Origin: CAVXTT01 sp963764685
GTDB lineage: Bacteria; Bacteroidota; Ignavibacteria; Ignavibacteriales; Ignavibacteriaceae
Length of the DNA: 46,405 nt
Assembly: GCA_963764685.1 (NCBI GenBank)
Contig: CAVXTT010000025.1
Span: 1-46,405 of the forward strand
Reading direction: 5' to 3'
This document shows, piece by piece, positions 1 through 9,125 of this stretch (position 1 is the stretch's first letter; every line of letters starts with the position of its first letter). Both the position numbers and the translations under genes were made by a program. Below the pieces are notes generated by a model. That model was not told the origin of the DNA. It saw only the letters and a program-made list of their open reading frames with translations, and made no database searches.

Positions 1-123
1 CCTAAAAACCGTGGGCTATTTGTTTGAAGTTGGGGGTTTAATTTAGAGAATAGAGGTATCTGTTTAATTTCAATCAATGATAAGTGTTTTATCTAAACTC
101 TAATTTATTTTGGACAGCAGTGC

Positions 124-525
124 CTATTCCTGCTTCTTTTTGAATTCAAGTGAAGCTGAATTTACACAGTAACGCAAACCAGTGGGATTAGGACCATCCT
201 CAAATACGTGTCCCAGGTGGGATCCGCACCTGCTGCACATAATTTCTGTCCTTAACATACCAAGCGTTTTATCTTTTTCTTCATCTATTTTTTTAGGATC
301 AAGGGGAGCAAAGAAGCTGGGCCAGCCTGAATGGGAATCATATTTAGTCTCAGAGCTGAACAATTCATTGCCGCAGGCTGCACAAATGTAAACACCCTTT
401 TCTTCGTTGCTGTAATATTTTCCAGTAAAAGGTCTTTCCGTACCTTTTTCCCGCAGTATGTGATATTGATCTGCGGATAATTCTTTCCTCCATTCATCAT
501 CGGTCTTTTTAACTTTTTCCTGCAT
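124..525 (-). CDS. msrB: Peptide-methionine (R)-S-oxide reductase MsrB
   Basis: Reduces the R epimer of methionine sulfoxide in proteins, using thioredoxin-type reductant in the cytoplasm. The 133-residue protein has the full MsrB fold: four zinc-binding cysteines in two CxxC pairs (C48/C51 and C97/C100), the GWPSF motif near residue 67, the HLGHVFEDGP block, and the RYCVNSASL motif whose C120 is the expected catalytic cysteine. There is no signal peptide and no fused MsrA domain. The start is supported by AAAAGGAG about six bases upstream of the ATG. It is divergent from the secreted thioredoxin-fold gene at 599, so the short gap between them should hold both promoters. Length and motifs are normal for the family. 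Confidence 0.96.
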   Translation of the reverse strand: MQEKVKKTDDEWRKELSADQYHILREKGTERPFTGKYYSNEEKGVYICAACGNELFSSETKYDSHSGWPSFFAPLDPKKIDEEKDKTLGMLRTEIMCSRCGSHLGHVFEDGPNPTGLRYCVNSASLEFKKKQE

Positions 526-598
526 CGATACTCCTTTTAAGGTTGTTAGATTTATCCAAACAGCTTATGTTTGAATATAATATACACCGGAAAATTAA

Positions 599-1090
599 GT
601 GATGAAAGCAATTTATAAAGTAATACTTTTCTTAATTATAATTGGTGCTTCTGCATTTGCACAGGACTCTGAATATATTCCTGTCTCCAAATTTGATCCT
701 CAAAGAAATGCAGAGCAGGACCTTGCGCTTGCAGTAAAAGAAGCCTCACAGAAGGGGAAGAGAATAATTCTGGATGTAGGAGGGGAGTGGTGTATATGGT
801 GCCACCGGATTGATGAATTTATCAAAGCCGATAAAGACATTACAAAGTTTTTGGATGATAATTATATTCTGATGAAGGTGAACTACAGTAAGGAAAATAA
901 AAATGAGGATTTCCTTTCAAGGTATCCTAAAATAGAAGGCTATCCTCATTTTTTTGTTCTTAATAATGACGGGAGCCTCATACATTCACAGAACACTGGA
1001 GAGCTTGAGCACGAGAAATCATACAGTAAAGAGAAAATGATGACATTTCTCAAAAAATGGGCTCCCGTCAGGAAAACAAAAGAATCCTGA
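599..1090 (+). CDS. Secreted thioredoxin-fold protein (thioredoxin_7-like)
   Basis: A 163-residue protein with an N-terminal signal peptide (hydrophobic residues about 8-20, cleavage probably near SAFA-QDS), followed by one thioredoxin-like domain. The redox motif is WCIWCHRID, a CxxC preceded by Trp, and the later GYPHFFVLNNDG segment carries the cis-proline typical of the fold. Inference: a periplasmic thiol-disulfide protein of the thioredoxin_7/DUF255-like group, possibly reducing or isomerising exported proteins. Translation may begin at GTG 599 or the next codon, ATG 602; no strong ribosome-binding site favours either. It diverges from msrB, which fits a common oxidative-damage theme, but a functional partnership is only inferred. 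Confidence 0.8.
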   Translation: MMKAIYKVILFLIIIGASAFAQDSEYIPVSKFDPQRNAEQDLALAVKEASQKGKRIILDVGGEWCIWCHRIDEFIKADKDITKFLDDNYILMKVNYSKENKNEDFLSRYPKIEGYPHFFVLNNDGSLIHSQNTGELEHEKSYSKEKMMTFLKKWAPVRKTKES

Positions 1091-1132
1091 GCTTTACTTA
1101 TTCCCGTGAGGGTGACGGGAATAAGTAAGCTC
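1089..1132. terminator. Long hairpin between convergent genes
   Basis: An 18-bp stem with one bulged base (arms 1089-1107 and 1115-1132) and a 7-base loop. It overlaps the stop codon of the thioredoxin-fold gene and lies just before the end of the convergent gene at 1146. Neither side carries a clear U-run, so it may be a non-classical bidirectional terminator or an RNA-stabilising 3' structure rather than a canonical intrinsic terminator. Confidence 0.5.
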
Positions 1133-1145
1133 AAAGGGATCCGCA

Positions 1146-1415
1146 TCAAAGTTTTTTAGTTCTTAACCTGTGCGGGTGGTGAACTATTTTTTTAATAGTT
1201 TCAAACTGCAGGTAAGGGTATTCAAGCTGCAGCCTGTCGATAGCGTCACCTACCTTCATTTTTCTTTCACGTAAGTCTTTAAATTTCTTCCTGATTACCC
1301 GGTCACGAATCGAGGTTTCATTAAAGAGACCGAAGTTATTCAGAAGCTCATAAGTTTCATCACTTATCAGGTCATTTAAAGGATTACTGAAAGAACCCTG
1401 AGATAAAGCTTCCAT
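1146..1415 (-). CDS. Small basic protein of unknown function (89 aa)
   Basis: I do not recognise the family. The product is 89 residues, predicted mostly helical, with a Lys/Arg-rich middle (DRVIRKKFKDLRERK, about residues 38-52) and a basic C-terminus ending HHPHRLRTKKL. There is no signal peptide, membrane segment or cysteine. A good Shine-Dalgarno (GGAGGA, seven bases before the ATG) and a compact reading frame support it as a real gene. The charge pattern could suit nucleic-acid binding, but no named helix-turn-helix can be assigned. It lies convergent to the thioredoxin-fold gene and upstream of an unpaired 200-base gap before the response regulator. Confidence 0.6.
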   Translation of the reverse strand: MEALSQGSFSNPLNDLISDETYELLNNFGLFNETSIRDRVIRKKFKDLRERKMKVGDAIDRLQLEYPYLQFETIKKIVHHPHRLRTKKL

Positions 1416-1614
1416 TTGTTCCTCCGCGTTCTGAAACCTTATAACTTACTTTTCGGCCGGAATAATCCTGTGGATTTCCGAACCGCCTCAATGCATAAAT
1501 AGTCTTTTTATAAAGTTATTTCAACAGCACATTTATGCGGTTTTTAAAGAAGTGTGTTTTCTTGTACAAGGGTTGGAAAAGGGGGTAATATGAAGGATTT
1601 TTTCAGAAGTAATA

Positions 1615-2253
1615 TTAAATAAGACCTTTTCTAATTGCTTTTGCAACTGCCTCGGATTGTGAATGGACGTGAAGTTTTTTATAGATATTCCTGATGTGAT
1701 GTCTTACGGTATCAACGCTTATAAATAAATTGTCGGCTATTTCATTATAATTGCTGCCGATAGCCAACTGGTTGACAACATCCTTTTCCCGGTTGGATAA
1801 TTGAAACTGTGATTCTTCAAAATTAGAACGGGTGTTCTGATGAAAAGTATTTATCACTTTTCTTGCAATAAGAGAGCTCATCGGTGAGCCACCTTCAAAG
1901 ATATCCCTTATCGCATCAATAAGCTTTGCCGGAGGTGTTTTCTTTACAAGATAACCGCAGGCACCTGCACATAGGGCTTCAAATACAGTTTCATTTTCTT
2001 CATAAACAGTAAGCATAAGAATATTAAGATCCGGGTCGATCTGCTTTGCTTTCTTTACTCCTTCGATGCCGTTCATTCCGGGAAGTCCTATATCCATCAG
2101 CACCACATCAATTTTTGTAAAATCAAGTTCGACAAGGAAAGATTCGCAGTCACCGTAAGTACCCACGCAGGAAAATCCCGCTGTACCGTTAATCAGTGAG
2201 GAGAGCCCCTCCCTGATCGTTTTATTATCTTCAACTATAGCTACTTTAATCAT
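1615..2253 (-). CDS. NarL/FixJ-family response regulator
   Basis: DNA-binding regulator of a two-component system, 212 residues. The receiver domain (about 1-120) keeps the acidic pair E8/D9, phospho-acceptor D54 in VVLMDIGLPG, T82 and K104. A LuxR-type helix-turn-helix follows (about 150-212, from LSNREKDVV through VDTVRHHIRNIYKKL). It lies 66 bases downstream of the propeller histidine kinase on the same strand, and that kinase has a HisKA_3-type dimerisation domain, which is the usual partner class for NarL-type regulators. They are therefore very likely a cognate pair. Target genes cannot be told from the window. Confidence 0.93.
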   Translation of the reverse strand: MIKVAIVEDNKTIREGLSSLINGTAGFSCVGTYGDCESFLVELDFTKIDVVLMDIGLPGMNGIEGVKKAKQIDPDLNILMLTVYEENETVFEALCAGACGYLVKKTPPAKLIDAIRDIFEGGSPMSSLIARKVINTFHQNTRSNFEESQFQLSNREKDVVNQLAIGSNYNEIADNLFISVDTVRHHIRNIYKKLHVHSQSEAVAKAIRKGLI

Positions 2254-2319
2254 ATACCATCTTTTAATTTTAATATTAGTTCATTCATCCGAAATTCTAA
2301 AGTACTAAATTAATATCTG

Positions 2320-5300
2320 TTAATTCAGCTTTCTTCTTCTGAAACCGATCATCGAACCGGGGATTCTTCCCAGGAATGTTACAGTTGTACCTTCTCCCTT
2401 GGTACATCTCCATTTTACTTTACCCCCTATTTCATTAGCCCGCTGCTCCATATTTTTGAGCCCGTTGCCGTTGCTTTTATCCTTCAGATCAAAACCTTTG
2501 CCGTCATCGTTCAGTGCAAGCTCAAGAACATCGCTTCGTACGTTACACTCAAGAGTAACTTTACTGCAGCCGCTGTGTTTTATAGAATTATTTATTCCTT
2601 CTTTAAAGATCAGGTAAAGATTCTGCTTGTACTCCATGGGCAGCTTTATTGTTGTGAGCTTTTCAAGATTGTTTGTTTTAAAGGAAATGCCGATTGAAGC
2701 AAGCATATCGCTGTAATTATCCTTTAACCTTACGATCAGATCATACAGAGAATCCCGCCTGGGGTTTACAACCCAGACAATATCACTCATATTATCCACC
2801 AGATATCTTGAGATCTCACTTATATGTTTAAGCTCATTTGCACCACCGTTTTGTATATTATTTTTTGCAAGCTCGCTGAGTATTGATATTTCGGTCAGTC
2901 CGGAACCGACATTATCGTGCAGATCTGCAGCTAATTTTGTTTTAAGCCTTTCAATTGCAAGCTGATTTCTTATCCTTATAGTACTGAGATAATACAGTAT
3001 GCCGATCAAAAGTAAGACTGCAATAGACGTGAACCACCAGGTATTCCAGAAAGGGGGTCTTATTGTTATGCTGACGGACGTTCCCTTCATATTCCAGACG
3101 TCATCATTATTTGAGCCTCTCACGTAGAATATATAGTCTCCGGGAGAAAGATTTGTATAACTTGCTATTCTCAAATTCGGGGGGTTGTTCTGCCATTCTT
3201 TATCAAGACCCTCAAGTTTATACTGGTAATGATTATCCGGGGGATACGAGTAATCCAATGCGGAAAATTCAAAAGATATAAAATTCTGTTTATAATCAAG
3301 AACCAGCTTATCAGGTTCACCGGGTATTATATCATTTCCAACTTTAACATTTGTTATTACAATAGGAGGTATGTAATTATTTTCCCGGATATTTTCCGGA
3401 TAAAAATAATTAAGACCTTTTATTCCGCCGAAGAATAATTCACCGTCATCAGCTTTGTAATAAGCACCGCCGCTGTATTCAAGTCCCTGAAGTCCATCCT
3501 GAATATCGAAGTGACTGATATTTTCATACTCAGGCTTATTCTGAAAATTCCATCATCCGAGCTGATCCAGAGATTTTTATGTTTATCCTCAAGAATACCA
3601 TACACAACATCACTCAGGCCCGATTTCATTCCGAATCTTGTAAATTTATTTGTCGAGGGGTCGAACTTGTTTAAGCCTCCTCCAAATGTTCCGATCCAGA
3701 GCATACCGTTAGAATCTTCGTAAACAGCCATTACCCGGTTGTAGCTCAGGCTGTTCTCGTCCTTAGGATTATTTTTAAAGTGAGTAAATTTTCCGGTGTT
3801 CTTATCAAACTTCTCGAGTCCTCCGCCGAAGGTTCCAACCCATAGATTGCCATGATGGTCCTCATATAAAGAATAAACCCTGTTCTCGCCGATAGAGGAT
3901 TCATCGGAAGTATCATTCATATACCTTGTAAATTCATTTTTAGAGGGTATAAATTTGTTAAGCCCTCCACCGAATGTGGCTATCCAGAATACACCATCTT
4001 CATCAATTATAATTTTTAATACCTGGTTTGCGCCGATACTTTTTTTATCAGCAGGATTATACATATACCGGTAAAACCTGTTTTCCGAAGGAACATATTT
4101 GTTCAGCCCGCCTGAATAAGTACCTATCCAGAGATTTCCCTCCTTGTCCATTTCCAGGGCTCTGATGTGATTATCAGTTAGGCCGAATTTATTTGAAGAG
4201 TCTGCGGGGAAAAAAGTAAATTTATTTCTTTTCCGGTCATACTTGTTGATTCCTCCTTTATAAGTACCGATCCAGATGTTATCGTCCTTATCTTTCAGAA
4301 CAGACCATACCACATCATCCGACAGGGAATTTTTGTCCAAAGAATTTCTGCTAATCAGCTTAAACTTCTGCCTGTTCTTTTGCAGCGTATTAATACCCTG
4401 ACCAAGGTGTGTCCCAATCCAGATCATTCCCGAGCGGTCCTCGCATAATGAAAGCACATCATTATCAGCAATGCTGTTAGTGGTCATAGGATTATTTTGA
4501 AAACGCAGAAACCTTCCGGTGGTCTTTTCAAAACGGTTTAATCCTCCGCCGAATGTACCGATCCATAAATACCCGGCACGGTCCTCCAGTATTGTCATAA
4601 CTATATTATTGCTGATCGAGTTCGGATTATTTTTATCCTGTCTATACACATCAAAACCTCCCTCAACACCTTTTCCTGCGCTTATCCTGTTAAGTCCGCC
4701 GTTATAGGTTCCGATCCATATATCGCCATCGGTATCTTCAAACAGGGATATTATTTTATTATCACTTAAACTTCGGGGGATTCGTTTGTCCTGAGCGTAT
4801 TTAACAAATTCTATCTCATTTAATTTATTTTTAACTATTTTATTCAATCCTCCGCCGAAGGTTCCGATCCAGATATTTTCATTTCTGTCAATCAGAATAT
4901 CCATAATCCTGTTATTGCTCAGACTGTTCTTCCGGGCAGGAGTATTATAGAAATGATTTATCTTTCCGTCTTTTTTATTAAACTTTACAATTCCCTTGCC
5001 CCAGGTTCCTAACCAGAGATTACCAGATGTATCTTCTGCTATGCTGTTTATCGCGTTGTCGTTATTTCTTGAGAATGAAATTGGGTATTCGTAATACTGA
5101 TCCGGCTGAGTATTAGGTACCTTGAGATCAGCAATGAGGTTTATCTTTTCAAAAGAGTCTGTCCGCCTGTCATATTTATTCAGCAGCCCGTCATTTGTGC
5201 CGACCCATATATATCCCTCTTTATCTTCAAAGATAGAAGCGATGCCGGTACCGGAGATGCTGGAAGGCTCTTTTGGATCAGGATTATATACGCGGAAATT

Positions 5301-5504
5301 ATACCCGTCAAATCTGTTCAGACCATTAGCAGTGCCGAACCACATAAACCCTTCTTTATCCTGGATAATAGCCCTTACGGTACTTTGAGAAAGTCCGTCC
5401 TCATTTTTTATCTGACCGAAGAAATATTCTTCATTTTGCTGGGGAGATAAAGAATAGGGGAGTAGAATGAGAACAATGCAATATATTCTAGTTAGAAATC
5501 TCAT
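2320..5504 (-). CDS. Two-component regulator propeller histidine kinase, one frameshift
   Basis: One gene split into two frames (3420-5504, then 2320 to about 3560). The N-terminal part has a signal peptide and about 13 Reg_prop repeats of the form LWIGTFGGGLNKF, enough for two seven-bladed periplasmic propellers. After the break the other frame is open and continues with family-typical sequence (FDIQDGLQGLEY, then LFFGGIKGLNYFYPENI), a Y_Y_Y domain, one membrane helix (WWFTSIAVLLLIGILYYL), a HisKA_3 domain with phospho-acceptor His encoded at 2917-2919 (LAADLHDNVGSG), and a HATPase with N box (KEGINNSIKHS) and G boxes (NDDGKGFD, GNGLKNM). About 1060 codons in all. The join needs a -1 shift (one missing base) near 3533-3547. 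Such kinases often sense polysaccharide breakdown products; the ligand here is unknown. Confidence 0.88.
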
Positions 5505-5973
5505 ATATGAACTTAGTTTTATCCGCTCTGTTTTTCAAGCACAAACTGTAAGACATGCATTGCTTAAAACGGGACTGTCTCTGAGCAAAGGAGGAATGGA
5601 TGAATGGATGAATGTATGAATAAATGGCGTCATTGCGAAGGAGTCCTCGACTGAAGCAATCCACGCACCTCCGGATGGAATGCCGATAGCGGAACGCCAC
5701 TGAGGTCAAATTAGTAATATCAGGATTGATTGTATGAAGGTTTTCTAGTTTATTGATTGTCAATTGCAAGAAACATCTACAGACATGCGGTAGGGCAGGT
5801 GGAGTGATTGCGGACAATTAGAAGCAATGCACACGCCACCTGTCCCGGTAGCGGAACGCCATTCAGGCGGGTGCCCATAGCGGAACGCTCACTGAGCGTT
5901 CCTTACATTTTGCGTTTTGCACTATCGAACCATCGTACTATCGAACTATCGAACTTTTTATGTCAGCTCACCT
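5505..5973. repeat. Gene-less repeat-rich gap with octamer arrays and REP-like hairpins
   Basis: No convincing gene. In order: four octamers of the GAATGGAT type (5594-5625); an ATTGC...GCAAT inverted element (about 5632-5661) resembling the widespread CATTGCGA/GAAGCAATC intergenic repeat; three copies of a TAGCGGAACGC unit (about 5687, 5849 and 5879), the last forming a perfect 9-bp hairpin GGAACGCTC/GAGCGTTCC (5882-5902); a second ATTGC...GCAAT pair (5807-5828); and four octamers of the ACTATCGA type (5921-5952). The gap separates the kinase start from the end of lpd. Confidence 0.75.
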
Positions 5974-7399
5974 TTACGGATTACCAGGCTTCCTCGGTTT
6001 GTAAACATGTGTGCTCTGCCCGAAGAAAGTTTCAGCTGCTTCCATAAGGGTTTCTGATAATGTGGGGTGGGGATGTATGCTTAGTTTCAGATCTGTAACA
6101 TTTGCTCCCATTTCAATGGCAAGGACACCTTCAGCGATTAGTTCTCCGGCACCCGGACCGCAGATGCCTACTCCTAATATCATTTGTGTATCAGGATCAA
6201 TAATTAGTTTTGTTACACCATCATTTCTGTCTAAAGTTAAAGCCCTTCCTGAAGCTGCCCAGGGAAATTTTGCTACTTCATATTTGATCTTTTGTTCTTT
6301 TGCCTGGTTCTCTGTTATGCCTGCCCATGCAATTTCAGGATCTGTAAATACTACTGCAGGAATGGCTTTAGGTTCAAAAGCAACTTTATGACCTGCAATT
6401 GCTTCAACAGCAGTTCGCCCCTCGTGTGATGCCTTATGTGCAAGCATCGGCTCACCTACAATATCGCCGATTGCATAAATATCGGGATCGTCTGTCATAA
6501 GCTGCTGATTTACTTTTATCCATCCTCTTTCATTTACTTTTACTTTCAGTATTCTCTAAGCCTAATCCTTTTGTTTCGGGTCTTCTGCCGATAGACATCA
6601 GCACATACTCATATTCCTCTTCAAAACTATTCCCTTCTTTCCCTTGTATCTTTACTTTTATGCCGTTGTTCGTTTCCTTCATCTCAAGTACTTTAGAATC
6701 CAGCATTACCTTACCAAAACTCTCCTTTACCCTTTTGGAAAGAAAATTAACCAGATCCCTGTCGGCGCCCGGCAGCAATCCTGACAGCATTTCAACAACA
6801 GAAACTTTAGTCCCGAGAGCATTATATACGGAACCAAGCTCAAGACCAATATACCCGCCGCCTATAACCAGTAATGATTTTGGTATTTCAGGCAGGTCAA
6901 GTGCTGAAGTTGAGTTTAATAATCTTTTACTGTTTATACTTAAAGAGGGAATGGTTGAAATAACAGAGCCGGTTGCAATAATAATTTTATCGAATGTGAG
7001 TTCCTCCGTCTGCCCTGTGATATTTTCAAACTTCAAAGTTTTAGAATTTATAAATGCTGCGATCCCTTGTTTATAATTTATTTTTCTTTGCTTTGAAAGG
7101 ATACCCACTCCTCCTGTCAGCTTAGCTACTACTTCATTCTTCCAATCGCGCAGCCGGTTGATATCTATTTTGGGCTCGCCGAAATCGAGTCCCCATCGCT
7201 TTGCTTCTTTTGTTTCATTTATCAGCTTTGCCGCGTGGAGCAATGCTTTTGAAGGAATACATCCCCGGTACAGACAAACACCTCCCGGATTTTTTTCTTT
7301 ATCTATTAATGTAACATTCATTCCCAGATCCGCCGCAAGGAAAGCTGCTGCATATCCTCCGGGACCAGCTCCGATAACTGCTAAATTTATTTTTTCCAT
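5974..7399 (-). CDS. lpd: Dihydrolipoyl dehydrogenase (E3), one frameshift
   Basis: FAD flavoprotein that reoxidises the dihydrolipoyl arms of E2 and reduces NAD. Both halves are present in two frames: 6530-7399 carries the FAD-binding GAGPGGY, the redox disulfide in GVCLYRGCIPSK (C42/C47) and the NAD-binding GGGYIGLELGSVY; 5974-6498 and the open frame before it carry YAIGDIVGEP and the dimer-interface HPHPTLSE motif with the catalytic His/Glu. One extra base near 6547 separates ENTES from KVNERGWIKVN; removing it gives 474 residues, a normal family length. It starts nine bases after the aceF stop, so it is the third gene of aceE-aceF-lpd. Sequencing error or genuine mutation cannot be separated here. 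Confidence 0.92.
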
Positions 7400-7408
7400 T
7401 AGATAGAC

Positions 7409-9112
7409 TTATTCAAGTATTAAATTAAAAGGCTGTTCAAGTGTTTCACATACCCATCTTAAAAATCTTGCAGCATCTGCACCATCTATTATTCTGTGAT
7501 CATATGATAATGAAAGCGGGAGCATAAATCTTGGTACAAACTGCTTGTCCTTATAAACCGGTTCATAGCTTCCTCTCGATACACCAAGTATTGCTACTTC
7601 GGGTGCATTAACAATAGGAGTAAAATAGGTACCGCCGATACCGCCGAGATTAGTAATTGTAAAACATCCTCCCTGAAGATCATCAAGTCCTATTTTTCTG
7701 CTTCGTGCCTTTTCTGCAAGCGAGTTCATTTCAACTGATATTTCAGCAAGCCTTTCTGATCAGCATTCTTAATAACAGGTACGATCAATCCGTTCTCCGT
7801 ATCCACGGCTATGCCGATATTAAAATAATCCTTTTGTGATCACTTCGTGCTTTTCCATATCAATGCTTGAATTGAACTGGGGGAATTTCTTAAGTCCCGC
7901 AACTGCAATCATTACAAGTACACCCGTTACAGTTAATTTGGCTCCTGCTTCCTCAACTTTGGGGTTATACTGTTTTCTTATTTTCTCCAGCTCGGTAATA
8001 TCAGCTTTATCGTGTTGTGTTACGTGCGGAATAGTTGCCCAGGCATAACTTAAATGTTCAGCTGTAACCGTTCTAATCTTGCTCATCGGTTTCCGATCAA
8101 TCTTACCGTACCTGGAAAAATCAGGCAATGTCTCCTGCTTAATATTTAATCCCTGGCAGCCTCCTGTCTGACGCTGTTCATTAATCTTCTTTACATAGTC
8201 TTTGACATCATTAAGAGAGATACGGTTATTTGCTCCGCTGCCGGGAACATTGTTTATATTAATACCAAGCTCTCTCGCCAGCCGTCTTACCGATGGTGCT
8301 GCAGGTGCTGCATTTTTAATAATTGGAGGCTGGTTATCAATTTCTCCCGGCTGGAATTCACTCTTCTTTCCCTTTAATTCTGTTTCTTTTCTGTCAGCTG
8401 ACGGTTCAGGTCCTTTCTTTTCTTCCTTCTCCGGGATTTCCTTTTTCTCTTCCTGTTTCTGAATCTGCTGCTTAGCTTCTTCAGCAGCCCCTTCAGTTTG
8501 AACCACAATGAGAATCTGTCCCACTTTTGCTTTCTCTCCCTGCTTTACAAGAACTTCAACAACTTTTCCCTGTACATTAGAGGGTACTTCAATAGTTGCT
8601 TTATCTGTTTCAATTTCAATTATTCCCTGGTCCTTCTGAAGCATATCGCCGGGTTTGACAAGCACATTAAGTATATCCGCGGATTCAATATTTTCCCCTA
8701 ATTCGGGTAAACTTACATTTACGGTTTCCTGCCTGCCTTTAGTTTTACTTACTACAGGTGGAGTAACTTCATCAACGTGTTCTTTGTCTTTTCCAACTTC
8801 CCGTTTTACTTCAGGTTCAGGTGCTCGTTCTTTTTCTTTTTCTTCAGCGGGTGCTTCCGTCTCAGTTTTTTGTGAATCCTCTTCAATAGTAATGATTGTC
8901 TGTCCTACTTTAATTTTATCACCGGTTTTAACCAGAACTTCTTTAATTACTCCTGAGGACTCGGAAGGCACTTCAATTGTCGCCTTATCAGTTTCAATTT
9001 CAATAATACTTTGATCTTTCTGGATTTTATCTCCCGGCTTCACCAGCACGCCAACTACTCCGGCAGTTTCAATATTTTCACCTAGTTCGGGTAGCTTAAA
9101 TTCTTTAGCCAT
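7409..9112 (-). CDS. aceF: Pyruvate dehydrogenase E2, dihydrolipoyl acetyltransferase, two indels
   Basis: Transfers the acetyl group from lipoamide to CoA and forms the core of the complex. Domains in order: two lipoyl domains (each with ETDKATIEVPS, lipoyl lysine K43 in the first), Lys/Glu/Pro-rich linkers, an E3/E1-binding domain (APSVRRLARELGIN), and a catalytic domain ending with the active-site DHRIIDG motif in 7409-7729. The catalytic domain is broken twice: an extra base near 7828 (after ITKG) and a missing base near 7750; between them the correct frame reads FNIGIAVDTENGLIVPV. The two shifts compensate and restore 567 residues. It lies 13 bases after aceE with AGAGGT before its ATG. 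Confidence 0.92.
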
Positions 9113-9125
9113 TTTCGTAACCTCT

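Noticed and set aside
5488..5817. Minus-strand frame of 109 codons upstream of the propeller kinase
   Set aside because: It runs through repeats and REP-like sequence, overlaps the kinase start, has low-complexity composition and no domain pattern.
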